Source: JAVBJV01 sp031546815
GTDB taxonomy: Bacteria; Pseudomonadota; Alphaproteobacteria; Acetobacterales; Acetobacteraceae
Length of the DNA: 64,000 nucleotides
NCBI GenBank assembly: GCA_031546815.1
Contig: JAVBJV010000007.1
Span: 1-64,000, forward strand
Reading direction: 5' to 3'
The notes below the pieces were generated by a model, which ran no database searches, had not been told where the DNA came from, and saw only the letters and a program-made list of their open reading frames with translations. Below, piece after piece: positions 16,088-24,655 of the stretch (position 1 is its first letter; every line of letters starts with the position of its first letter). The translations under genes and the position numbers were made by a program.

Positions 16088-17002
16088 TCAGCGCATCAGA
16101 TACCAGCTTCTGTCATGCCAATGCAGCGTAAAGGCATTGGTTGCAGCGCCACTATCGACAGGCAGTGGCGTTTCGCTGCCGGGTTCCAGCAGGAATTTTT
16201 CAACGATCCAGATGAATGCCTGTCTGAAACTGGTGATGCCATCCAGCAGTTGCGGCGCATCCATACGATCCTGCGCCGCCCAGTAAAAACGGCCTTGCGG
16301 CGTATAGAGCAGAATTGCGGTGTCCCCACCCGCCACGGCAAATACAACGGCTGAATCCTGATACAGCGCGCGCACGTCTGTGGGCAGGCGTTCGTAGTCT
16401 GCAGCGGCTACACCCATCTCCTGCTGGAACCAGGTTTTCCCGGTTTGTAGAGGACGGGTGCCGAACAGGGCCATGTCCTCCCCCAGCTGCAGACCGTTAG
16501 AGCGGCGCAGCACTGCTGTCAGATCGGCGGGGAGCGAGAATCCAAGACGCTGCTCTGCCGCGCCAATCTCCGTCGCGCTGGCTGCAGGATAGGTGACAGA
16601 GGGTTCTTCTTCGTCGTCCCCGAACGACGGGACTTCCGGGTAACGCGCGGCGATGAATGCCATGACCTGTGCGCCGAAATCGTCACCCGGCTGCCGCAGG
16701 AGATTCATCATCGGCGTAACATCCTGCACGGGCTGCATCGATGTGAATGCGGTGGTGGGTGCGCGATTGCCGCGCGCGGTGCCGGTGATGGTCAGTGTGG
16801 TGTCGCCTGCTGGCAGGTTGATCGTGCAGGTCGGGGCAGTCTGCTGCAAACGACACGGCGTTGTCTGCGTGGCAGAGATCGTGACATCGGCACTGGTTTC
16901 ATCCCCCTGCGACAGGGTGATGCGCAACTCGGTCGCGCTGGCCTGTGCAGCCAGCAATGCGATGAAGGAGATTAGAACCAGAGCGGAGGGCGACGTGCGC
17001 AA
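16088..17002 (-). CDS. Secreted SUKH (SMI1/KNR4)-like protein 1
   Basis: 304 aa from a TTG at 17002 that has ACAGGAAGT 7-8 nt upstream, the best-placed start. The signal peptide ends around SAT. Residues about 25-110 form a beta-rich N-terminal domain with two cysteines. From about residue 150 the sequence reads like a SUKH domain: ATEIGAAEQRLGFSLPADL, LRRSNGL, then GDTAILLYTPQGRFYW. The shared TSFRQAFIW-I-V-E-K-F-L segment links it to the gene at 17060. SUKH proteins are usually cytoplasmic and often immunity proteins; an exported version is unusual. The assignment to the superfamily is by motif reading only. Confidence 0.6.
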   Translation of the reverse strand: MRTSPSALVLISFIALLAAQASATELRITLSQGDETSADVTISATQTTPCRLQQTAPTCTINLPAGDTTLTITGTARGNRAPTTAFTSMQPVQDVTPMMNLLRQPGDDFGAQVMAFIAARYPEVPSFGDDEEEPSVTYPAASATEIGAAEQRLGFSLPADLTAVLRRSNGLQLGEDMALFGTRPLQTGKTWFQQEMGVAAADYERLPTDVRALYQDSAVVFAVAGGDTAILLYTPQGRFYWAAQDRMDAPQLLDGITSFRQAFIWIVEKFLLEPGSETPLPVDSGAATNAFTLHWHDRSWYLMR

Positions 17003-17059
17003 GTTACGACTTCCTGTATGGCGGGGGTGGCCGGAGTATTCCGGAAATTGTTTGCATAT

Positions 17060-18055
17060 TCACTCGTACATGCCCGGCAGGCGTTGATACATACTGCCGA
17101 ACTGGAAGAGGATTTCCGTTTCATACAGGAAATCCTGCGGAGGCCACTGCGGGGTAAAACGGAACAGCATGTGCGGATTGCTGCGGTCGATCACGGGGAT
17201 ATTCCTGCGCGACAGACAATCGGCGCTGACCATCTGCATGAAGGCCTGACGGAACGATGTAACAGGTGCGTCAGATCCAGGCTGGGTTAACAGGTGTGGG
17301 CTGCCTGTGTGCGCATGGACCCAGTAGAAACGCGGCGCAGGTTCTGGCGCGTAGATCAACCCGCGATGTCCATCGCCCTGCTGCTGATACACCACGACCG
17401 AGCGCTGCGCCAAATTGGCCTGGGCTGGGGTGAAATGCGGCGGAGCGTAGGCCCGCTGCGTGCGGCGCAACCACAGATCGGTGCGTTCCAGACCGCTGGC
17501 GGGCAGAAAGCCGTGGCCCCCCCTGGTTACCAGCCCGTCAGTCCGGCGCAGGAAAGCGCGGTGATCGTTCGCCAGCGCAATACCTGTACGACGAGTGGCA
17601 GCGGTGATGGCGTTCTGCTGTGCGGGGCGTGCCAGGGTGAGCTTGAGTCGCTGGCTGTTGACCAGCGGCAGCGTGTTATACGCAGCGGCGAACCGGGCGA
17701 CGCCATTGCCGAAATCGTTCGTTGTGTCGCGCAGATGCTGCATGCACGCGGTGATATCGACCAGCGCAACGCTGCCATCAAGCTGGGTGATGCCGTTGTG
17801 CGGGGCGTGTACGCTGCCCCGCACGAAGATACGGTCCGCATCCGGCGGAACGGTGAGCGTGGTGGTGAAGCGGGACGGATTATAGCGCGAGGTTGTATTT
17901 TCTCCGCGCAGCACGGCGATGGGGCCGGTCCCGGCGCGCAGTTCCAAGTCTAGCTTAAAGCCGAACCAAACCCACATCAGGACATCGATATCGAGCGAGG
18001 ACTGCGCATGGGCCGAGCGGATCGCCAGCGCTAGGGAAGACAGCCCGAGCGCCAA
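17060..18055 (-). CDS. Secreted SUKH-like protein 2
   Basis: 331 aa from TTG 18055. This gives the signal peptide MALGLSSLALAIRSAHA. In-frame codons continue upstream to CTG 18118, encoding TTARRHVLLALG, a plausible twin-arginine signal, with AGGGG 7 nt before the CTG; the real start may be there. The mature protein has an N-terminal beta-rich part, then AATRRTGIALANDHRAFLRR and TDGL, an aligned but divergent SUKH-like core, and RFYW and VTSFRQAFMQMV shared with its neighbour. It is the first of the two genes in transcription order, 57 nt apart. No toxin gene is nearby. Function unknown. Confidence 0.55.
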   Translation of the reverse strand: MALGLSSLALAIRSAHAQSSLDIDVLMWVWFGFKLDLELRAGTGPIAVLRGENTTSRYNPSRFTTTLTVPPDADRIFVRGSVHAPHNGITQLDGSVALVDITACMQHLRDTTNDFGNGVARFAAAYNTLPLVNSQRLKLTLARPAQQNAITAATRRTGIALANDHRAFLRRTDGLVTRGGHGFLPASGLERTDLWLRRTQRAYAPPHFTPAQANLAQRSVVVYQQQGDGHRGLIYAPEPAPRFYWVHAHTGSPHLLTQPGSDAPVTSFRQAFMQMVSADCLSRRNIPVIDRSNPHMLFRFTPQWPPQDFLYETEILFQFGSMYQRLPGMYE

Positions 18056-18177
18056 AAGAACATGTCGGCGCGCAGTCGTGCACGATAGCGGGCTCTCATT
18101 CTGGAGGGCTGCAAACAGGACCTGACCCCTAAATGAATTATAACAATAAATTCACCTATCTTGGTTCAGGACCCCGG

Positions 18178-19620
18178 TCAATCAACCTCTCTGGCTTGTG
18201 TTTTGCTGTCTGGGGCGATGCTGGGGTTATGCCCGCTCAGCATCCAGCCCGAATTTGGGCGCAGACGCAGCGCGTAGAAAACCGCCAGCAGCGAGATCAC
18301 GCTGACCACCAGAAACGCGATGGAGAAATCCGCCAGCGCGGGTTCGGTGCGACCACCCAGAAAAACCGTTGCCTCCATCGACATTGCAGCGACCACCACG
18401 CCCAGCGTCAGCGAGACCTGTTGTCCCGTGCTGTAGAAGCTGGTCGCGCTGCCCATGCGGCGCGGGGTGATGTCGGCATAGACCAGCGTGTTGTAAGCGG
18501 TGAACTGCAGCGACCGCATCAACCCGCCCAGTAGCAGCACGATGTAGAGGATCAGCAGCGGCGTCGATGGTGTGAAGACCGCGCAGATTGCCATCATCAC
18601 CGAGGCCAGCGTGCCGTTGACGATCAGCACCATGCGGAATCCGTAGCGCTGCAGCACGGCGCGCGCGATAGGTTTCATCACCAGCGCACCGGCGGCGGAT
18701 GCGAATGTAATGCTGCCGCTGCTGGTGGCGCTGAGACCGAAGTTCAGCTGTAACATCATCGGCAGCAGGAACGGCATGGCGCCCACCGCAATGCGGAACA
18801 GCCCACCGCCCAGCAAGGGCGTTGCGAATGTGCGCAGCTTCAGCAGCTTCGGGTCCAGCACCGGTCGCGCGTAATGCTTGGTGTGCCACCAGTACAGCAA
18901 CCCGAACACGATGCCGGTGCCCAGCGCCGCCAGCCCGAACGGTAGTGGCATCGATCGGTGGGCCAGCACCTCGCACCCGAAAATTGTCCCGGCCAGCGCG
19001 ACGCCGCTGAAGGTCAGTCCCATGATGTCGAGCGGGGGCAGGCTTTCCTCGCGCACGTCCTCGATCTTCCAGGTGACCAGGATGATGCCCAGAATGCCGA
19101 TCGGCACGTTGATGTCGAAGATCCAGCGCCACGACAGATGATCGACGATCAACCCGCCCAGCAGCGGGCCGATCACCGGGCCGATCATGGCGGGCACGGT
19201 GAGCCAGGCCATCGCGCCGATCAGTTCATGCTTGGGGACAGATCGCAGCAACACCAGTCGCCCGACCGGCACCATCATCGCGCCGCCGATCCCCTGCACG
19301 ATGCGCGCGAAGACCAGAAACCCCAGACTGTCGGCCCGCCCGCACAGCACCGATCCCAGCGTGAACACTGCAATGGCGGCGCGGAACACGGTGCGGGTGC
19401 CGAAGCGGTCCGCCACCCAGCCGCTGGCCGGGATGAACACTGCCAGCGCCAGCAGGTAAGACGTCAGCGCCACGTTCATGCGCAGCGGGTCGGCATTGAA
19501 GGCCCGCGCCATGGCGGGCAGGGCGGTGGCGATGACGGTGCCATCCACGTTCTGCATGAACAGGGCGGTGGCGACGATCATTGCGATCATGCGGGATTTG
19601 CGGGCGGTGGGGACGCTCAT
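18178..19620 (-). CDS. MFS multidrug exporter, DHA2 (14-helix) family
   Basis: 480 aa, about 14 membrane helices. Motif A is present as GWVADRFGTRTVF. Motif C, diagnostic of drug/H+ antiporters, is seen in GPVIGPLLGGLIVD. VDGTVIATALPAMARAF in helix 1 is the motif D1 region of the EmrB/QacA subfamily. Proposed start ATG 19620; GTG 19638 is also possible. No adaptor protein (EmrA/HlyD) gene lies nearby, so it probably works as a single-component inner-membrane exporter. Substrate unknown. Confidence 0.88.
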   Translation of the reverse strand: MSVPTARKSRMIAMIVATALFMQNVDGTVIATALPAMARAFNADPLRMNVALTSYLLALAVFIPASGWVADRFGTRTVFRAAIAVFTLGSVLCGRADSLGFLVFARIVQGIGGAMMVPVGRLVLLRSVPKHELIGAMAWLTVPAMIGPVIGPLLGGLIVDHLSWRWIFDINVPIGILGIILVTWKIEDVREESLPPLDIMGLTFSGVALAGTIFGCEVLAHRSMPLPFGLAALGTGIVFGLLYWWHTKHYARPVLDPKLLKLRTFATPLLGGGLFRIAVGAMPFLLPMMLQLNFGLSATSSGSITFASAAGALVMKPIARAVLQRYGFRMVLIVNGTLASVMMAICAVFTPSTPLLILYIVLLLGGLMRSLQFTAYNTLVYADITPRRMGSATSFYSTGQQVSLTLGVVVAAMSMEATVFLGGRTEPALADFSIAFLVVSVISLLAVFYALRLRPNSGWMLSGHNPSIAPDSKTQAREVD

Positions 19621-19690
19621 CCCCACAGGATGCGCCACGTTTCAGTCGCGGCGCAACACTCAGAAACGCATATCAGGGCGGGTTGCCCTT

Positions 19691-19730
19691 CAGTCCAGAC
19701 TGAGCCGAAAATGGTGCGGATCGAGAACCG
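19691..19730. repeat. Fragment of dispersed structured repeat (copy 1)
   Basis: The 40 bases here match positions 28113-28151 with roughly five differences (GAGCCGAAAATGGTGC and TCGAGAACCG are shared blocks). The left end TCAGTC-CA-GACTGA is itself palindromic. This copy stops where the other continues into its hairpin, just past the uppP stop, so it looks like a decayed copy. Confidence 0.65.
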
Positions 19731-19737
19731 TCGCGCC

Positions 19738-20541
19738 CTAGCGAACCGCCAGCCACAGGAGGATGAGGCAACCCAGCCCGATCCGGTACCAACCGAACGG
19801 CGAGAATCCCATGCGCTGAATGGTGGCCAGCACGATCTTCACGGTGATCAGCGCCACGATGAACGCCACCACGAAGCCCACCGCGATCAGCCGGAATGCC
19901 GACAGGTCCAGCATCGCCCAGTTTTTGTAGAGCGTGAACACCGTGGCCGCCAGCATGGTGGGGATCGCCAGGATGAAGCTGAACTCTGCCGCAACCTTGC
20001 GTTCCACCCCCAAAGTCAGTGCGGCGATGATGGTCGCGCCCGAGCGCGATGTGCCCGGGATCATCGCCAGCACCTGCCCGAAGCCGATGATCACCGCGCC
20101 CAGCGGGCCGATCTCCTCGACCTTCAGCATGGTGGGAATCCGGCGGATGCGTTCGATCAGGATGATCGCGATGCCCCCCACGATCAGCGCGATGGCCACC
20201 ACCAAGGGCGAGAACAGATATTCGGTGACGGTCTTGTACAGCGTCGCGCCCAGGATCATCGCGGGCAGGAAGGCGAGGAGGATGTTGGTGGCGTAGTAGC
20301 GTTCCTCGAACCGGGTGAACATGTGCACGCCGATGCCCACCAGCTTGCGGAAGAACACCACCACCACCGCCATGATGGCGCCAAGCTGGATCGAGATTTC
20401 GAACGCCTTGCCGGGCGGCCCCTGGAACCCCAGCAGATCACCGATGACGATCAGATGACCGGTTGAGGAGATGGGAAGGAATTCGGTGATTCCTTCGATA
20501 ATCCCCATGATGATGGCGGGCCAAAGCACGGAAAAATTCAT
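19738..20541 (-). CDS. uppP: Undecaprenyl-diphosphatase UppP (BacA)
   Basis: Integral membrane phosphatase recycling undecaprenyl diphosphate for peptidoglycan synthesis; overexpression gives bacitracin resistance in the family. 267 aa from ATG 20541, with GGAAGA 6 nt upstream. Both active-site signatures are intact: EGITEFLPISSTGH (residues 13-26) and PGTSRSGATI in the second half. About eight membrane helices, normal size. It is a separate unit from the dctP gene upstream, whose terminator lies between. Confidence 0.95.
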   Translation of the reverse strand: MNFSVLWPAIIMGIIEGITEFLPISSTGHLIVIGDLLGFQGPPGKAFEISIQLGAIMAVVVVFFRKLVGIGVHMFTRFEERYYATNILLAFLPAMILGATLYKTVTEYLFSPLVVAIALIVGGIAIILIERIRRIPTMLKVEEIGPLGAVIIGFGQVLAMIPGTSRSGATIIAALTLGVERKVAAEFSFILAIPTMLAATVFTLYKNWAMLDLSAFRLIAVGFVVAFIVALITVKIVLATIQRMGFSPFGWYRIGLGCLILLWLAVR

Positions 20542-20597
20542 TCGATCTTCCAGAACGGGCAACGGGACTCGGGATGCGTGCCTACGCTGCATACCTG

Positions 20598-20629
20598 CAA
20601 AAGAAAAGCCCCGCCGGTGAAGGCGGGGC
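20598..20629 (-). terminator. Rho-independent terminator of the TRAP binding-protein gene
   Basis: On the minus strand GCCCCGCC and GGCGGGGC form an 8-bp stem with a 6-nt loop (20608-20629), followed by TTTTCTTTT. It sits 20 nt after the stop at 20650. Confidence 0.85.
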
Positions 20630-20649
20630 CTGTTTCGCGCAGCGGGTTT

Positions 20650-21750
20650 TTAACGCAGGCGCTGGCCGGCGGTAAAAGCGTAGTTGTCGAAGCTGTTTTC
20701 CGACACGCGGAACCACTGGTACTCGATATCGCGATAGGACAGATAGGATTCCAGGATCTTCTTGAACAACGGATTGGTCGCGGCGATTTCGTTGTACAAT
20801 TCGTGCGTGACGCGCCATGCGGCGTCCATCATGTCGCGCGGCCACGGGCGCAGCTGCGTGCCGCCCGCCACCAGCCGACGCAGCGCCAGCGGGTTGTGGT
20901 GGTCGTACTTTGCCAGCATGTCGATATTCGCCTCGGCCGAGGCCGAACGCAGTGCTTCCTGATACGGCTTCGGCAGGGCTTCGAACTGCGGCTTGTTGAT
21001 CAGCATGTGCAGGCTGGCGCCGGCTTCCCAGAAACCGGGGTAGTAGTAGAACGGAGCTACCTTGCTGAAGCCGAGCTTTTCGTCGTCGTAAGGGCCCACG
21101 AATTCCACCGCGTCCAGCGTGCCACGTTCCAGCGCCGGATAGATGTCGCCCGCGGCGATCTGCGTCGGCACGGCGCCCAGCTTGGCGAAGACCTGACCGG
21201 CGAGACCGGCGATACGGAACTTCAGGCCCTTCACGTCTTCCAGCGACTTCACTTCCTTGCGGAACCAGCCGCCCATCTGCGCGCCCGTGTTACCAGCCGG
21301 GAAGGCGACGGTGTTGTAGCCGCCGGTGTCCAGCAGTTCGGCCAGCAGGTTGCTGCCTTCGCCGTGGTAGAACCAGGCCTGTTCCTGCCGTGCGTTCAGG
21401 CCGAACGGCATGGCGGTGAAGAAGCTGAAGCAGGGGTCCTTGCCCGTATAATAATAAACGGGGGTATGGCCGCATTCGATGGTGCCGTCCTTCACGGCAT
21501 CCAGCACCTGCAGCGCGGGGACGATATCACCGGCCGGGAACGGGCGGATCTGGAACTTGCCATCGGTCAGCGCGGCGACGCGCTTGGTGATCATGTCCGA
21601 GGCACCGAACAGAATGTCGAGCGAGCGCGGGAACGCGCTGGCCAGACGCCAGGTGATGGTGGGCAGGCTCTGAGCGATGGCGGGGGCGGCCAGCGTGCCG
21701 GCAGCCAGGGCGCCAAGTCCGGTTCCGCGCAGAAGTGAACGGCGTTCCAT
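20650..21750 (-). CDS. TRAP transporter substrate-binding protein, DctP family
   Basis: 366 aa from ATG 21750 with GGGAG 8 nt upstream. The leader MERRSLLRGTGLGALAAG is a Tat signal (RRSLLRG), cleaved near AIA. The mature protein has the DctP pattern: TWRLASAFPRSLDILFGASD, LDAVKDGTIECGHT, GGWFRKEV, LKFRIAGLAGQV and GAVPTQIAAGDIYPALERG, a helix of the substrate arginine region, then DAVEFVGPYDD. The latter is typical of subfamilies binding 2-oxo acids or similar anions. No DctQ or DctM membrane subunit lies beside it, so it is an orphan periplasmic component that must serve a transporter encoded elsewhere. It has its own terminator. Confidence 0.9.
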   Translation of the reverse strand: MERRSLLRGTGLGALAAGTLAAPAIAQSLPTITWRLASAFPRSLDILFGASDMITKRVAALTDGKFQIRPFPAGDIVPALQVLDAVKDGTIECGHTPVYYYTGKDPCFSFFTAMPFGLNARQEQAWFYHGEGSNLLAELLDTGGYNTVAFPAGNTGAQMGGWFRKEVKSLEDVKGLKFRIAGLAGQVFAKLGAVPTQIAAGDIYPALERGTLDAVEFVGPYDDEKLGFSKVAPFYYYPGFWEAGASLHMLINKPQFEALPKPYQEALRSASAEANIDMLAKYDHHNPLALRRLVAGGTQLRPWPRDMMDAAWRVTHELYNEIAATNPLFKKILESYLSYRDIEYQWFRVSENSFDNYAFTAGQRLR

Positions 21751-21825
21751 AATGATATCTCCCGAATAACGCACGCACCGTGCCGTAACGGGAGTTATGT
21801 TTCAAGAGAGGCTGCCGGAAAGTAA

Positions 21826-24207
21826 CTAAATTTCCGGTTTGGCCATCGGCTCGCCCGTCTGGATCGGCATGTGCTGCGTGTGCTCGACCACCAGTTTGCG
21901 GTGCGGGAAGGGCATCTCGATCCCCAGCTCGTCGAAGCGTTTCTTGTAGCGGCGGTTGAACTCGCGTCCCACGGCCCAGCGCTGCGATGGCTCGGTCTTC
22001 AGGCGCGCCCGCAGGATGACCGAGGATTCGGCAAGCTGGTTCACGCCCATCATGTCCAGATCGTCGCGGATGGCGCTTTCCCAGCGGGGTTCGGTGCGCA
22101 TTTCTTTGGCGATGTCCTTCAGCACTTCGCACACGCGGTCGGTGTCTTCGCTGTAGCCGACCCCGACATCGATCACCGCATAGCCGAAATCGCGCGTCAT
22201 GTTGGTGACGGTGGTCACCGCGCTGAACGGGATGATGTGGATCGACCCGTCGGTCGCGCGCAGGCGGATGGTGCGCAGGCTTAGCGCCTCGACCGTGCCG
22301 GTCAGCCCGCCCAGGGTGAGCACGTCGCCCACCTGCATGGCGTCTTCCAGCAGCAGGAACAGGCCGGTGATGATGTCCTGCACCAGTTTCTGCGAACCGA
22401 AACCGACCGCGATACCCAGCACCCCGGCACCGGCCAGCAGCGGGGCGATGTTGACGCCAATCTCGGACAGCACCACCAGCCCGGTCACCACGCAGATCAG
22501 GATCAGCAGGGCGGTGCGCAGCATCGGCATCAGCGTGCGCACGCGGGCGCTGCGGGCGGCCTGTGCGTCGCGCGCCAGCCGGGCCAGATGGCGCTGGAAC
22601 CCGGCATTGGCGCCTTCCCAGATCAGCAGCGCGACCAGCAGGCTGAACCCGATCGAGGCGATGGCCTCCATCAGCCGCCCGCCAAGTCGCCCGTTGCCGA
22701 ACCAGTCGAAACTGCCCAGCCCCCAGGCCTGGAACAGCACGATACACGCCGCCCCGCCGATCCCCCACGACACCAGCTTGCGCATGGTGGGCACATAATG
22801 GTTCAGCCGCGCTTCAAGCCCCGGGTAACGCTGGGCAATGTCCGACGGAACACGGACCCCCTGTTTCAGGCTGCGTCGGGACAGCATGTCGAGCATCCGC
22901 CACGCTGCCAGCACCACGACGGTGGCAACCGAGATCCACAGCAGGCGCGAAAACCCGTTGGGGATTTCCAGCGCCCAGACGGCCCACAGCGCGATCAGGT
23001 AGATGACCGCGCCGAAATGCCAGACGGGGGACACGCGCTTGCGGATCTGCGCGGCGGCACCGATGGCGTCGTCGGCCGGATGGATCCAGGCGGCCATGCG
23101 GGCGCGTTTCTGCAGCACCATCCAGATCAGGCACAGATGCACCACCAGCAGGTCGAGCTTCAGCAGCGCGTTGCGGGCAGCGGCCGGCAGTTGCAGCTGG
23201 ATCCCGATTTCACCCAGCATCCAGCCGACGATGACCAGCAGGGTGATGCGCCGCAGCCACGTCACCAGATAGACGGCCATGTCGTCGTTCATCGGCATCA
23301 GGCGCAGATGGCTGCTGGCGGGCGACAGCAGCAGCCGCGCCAGCACCATGATGATGCGCACCCCCAGATAGGAGTTCAGCACCACCAGCATCATGATGCG
23401 CGATGTCGGCAGCGACCGGTCGATCAGGAAGCTGGGGATCTGCAGGACGGCGAAGCTGATCAGCATGAACCCGAAAAGCGGCAGCAGGTCGAGCACCAGC
23501 CGCCCCAGAATCAGCGGCACACGTTTCAGCCGGCTCCAGCGCGCGCCTTCCGGCGGGGCCATGTGGTCCAGCTTGTTGCGCGACGACCGCAGCATCCTGC
23601 GGGTGCCGAATTCGACCAGAAAGGCCAGCGCGAAGGCGATCAGCACACGCCAGTAGGAATCCTTGATGCGGATCTGTGCCGACTGGTTGGTCGGGATGTT
23701 TTTGGCCCAGCGCAGGATCAGCGAAAAGTCGCTCATCAACGCCGTGCCGGACGAGATCTGCTCCGAGATCCCGGCCAGATGTTCGGATAGACCGGTGAGG
23801 ATCTGCGCGCCCAGGCTGTCCGGTGCCAGTGCCAGCGATGGCGGTGTGGCCGGCGCGGCTGCGGCAGGTGCGGGGGCCGGAGCCGGGGCCGGGGCTGGAA
23901 CTGGAGGTGTCGGCGCGGGTGCCGGGGCTGCGCCGGGTGTGGGCGGTGGGGCGAGGGGGTCTACCAGCGCGCCCGCCGGCGGGATGGCCGGCGCGACGAC
24001 GCCCTGGCTGGCGCCCAAGGCTTCCAGTGTGCGGATGAAGTCTTCCCGCTTCTGCGGATTGCGCAGCATGTCGAGCAACCGCGCCGCCTGTTCCGGGTTC
24101 AGCGGTGCGGCCGTGGCGGGGGGTGTCGCGGGGGCCGGTGGCTGGGCGGCGGCCGGGGTCAGCAGGGTGACAAGACACAACAGGACTGGAAACAGGAAAC
24201 GCAGCAT
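21826..24207 (-). CDS. Large mechanosensitive channel, MscS family
   Basis: 793 aa from ATG 24207. A signal peptide (MLRFLFPVLLCLVTLLTPAA) is followed by a periplasmic region containing a Pro/Ala-rich linker, about residues 90-135. About ten membrane helices follow. The MscS core is at the C-terminal third: pore helix GAGVLGIAVGFGSQKLVQD, then GLFLLLEDAMQVGDVL, and a cytoplasmic vestibule ending IEMPFPHRKL. The layout resembles MscK/YbiO-type members with extra N-terminal helices, not the short MscS. It protects against osmotic downshock in the family. It is divergent from the small HIG1-like gene. Confidence 0.9.
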   Translation of the reverse strand: MLRFLFPVLLCLVTLLTPAAAQPPAPATPPATAAPLNPEQAARLLDMLRNPQKREDFIRTLEALGASQGVVAPAIPPAGALVDPLAPPPTPGAAPAPAPTPPVPAPAPAPAPAPAAAAPATPPSLALAPDSLGAQILTGLSEHLAGISEQISSGTALMSDFSLILRWAKNIPTNQSAQIRIKDSYWRVLIAFALAFLVEFGTRRMLRSSRNKLDHMAPPEGARWSRLKRVPLILGRLVLDLLPLFGFMLISFAVLQIPSFLIDRSLPTSRIMMLVVLNSYLGVRIIMVLARLLLSPASSHLRLMPMNDDMAVYLVTWLRRITLLVIVGWMLGEIGIQLQLPAAARNALLKLDLLVVHLCLIWMVLQKRARMAAWIHPADDAIGAAAQIRKRVSPVWHFGAVIYLIALWAVWALEIPNGFSRLLWISVATVVVLAAWRMLDMLSRRSLKQGVRVPSDIAQRYPGLEARLNHYVPTMRKLVSWGIGGAACIVLFQAWGLGSFDWFGNGRLGGRLMEAIASIGFSLLVALLIWEGANAGFQRHLARLARDAQAARSARVRTLMPMLRTALLILICVVTGLVVLSEIGVNIAPLLAGAGVLGIAVGFGSQKLVQDIITGLFLLLEDAMQVGDVLTLGGLTGTVEALSLRTIRLRATDGSIHIIPFSAVTTVTNMTRDFGYAVIDVGVGYSEDTDRVCEVLKDIAKEMRTEPRWESAIRDDLDMMGVNQLAESSVILRARLKTEPSQRWAVGREFNRRYKKRFDELGIEMPFPHRKLVVEHTQHMPIQTGEPMAKPEI

Positions 24208-24285
24208 GATGATACTGGCGTCGCGCGTCCGGGCGTTTTCTGTCAAGCACAGATCCCCGTTATTACACCGAAACAGGGAAGAAGC

Positions 24286-24474
24286 ATGCAAACGGCACTG
24301 ACCATCCTGCTGATACTGGCAATCCTGGCCACGCTGGCGGCGCTGCTGGGCGGCCTGCTGGGCATGATGCGCGGCAGCACACCGGCGCAGTCCGGGCGGA
24401 TGATGCGGGCGCGGGTGGTGTTTCAGGCTATTGCTTTGATATTGCTAATTATATTGTTTGTTCTGGGGCTGTAA
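24286..24474 (+). CDS. Small twin-transmembrane protein, HIG1-like
   Basis: 62 aa with two membrane helices (about residues 4-27 and 46-61) and a short basic loop. The second helix starts with MMRARVVFQAIALILL, which matches the conserved (M)RxRVxxQ segment of bacterial HIG1-domain proteins; mitochondrial relatives associate with cytochrome oxidase. AGGGAAGAAG provides a good ribosome site. It stands alone, divergent from mscS. The family call rests on length, topology and that motif. Confidence 0.65.
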   Translation: MQTALTILLILAILATLAALLGGLLGMMRGSTPAQSGRMMRARVVFQAIALILLIILFVLGL

Positions 24475-24655
24475 TCAACCAAAATTGGTATTTTATCGGT
24501 GGGAATTCGCACATTAATACTGCGCTGCACCTAGCTTCCTGGTCGGGCCGGTGTAAACTGTGGATTGGCCTCGACTTTGGCCTCGGTTGTCCACTTGTAT
24601 TATGCGAAAGTCGGGTCCGACGGACGCATACAACTCATAACGTACGGCCTGTTCA

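Noticed and set aside
18958..20466. 502-codon plus-strand frame over the MFS and uppP genes
   Set aside because: His/Gln/Asp-rich antisense product; both genes on the other strand are certain.
21811..21840. CCGGAAA/TTTCCGG hairpin as terminator of mscS
   Set aside because: The 7-bp stem straddles the stop codon and has no T-run on the coding strand.
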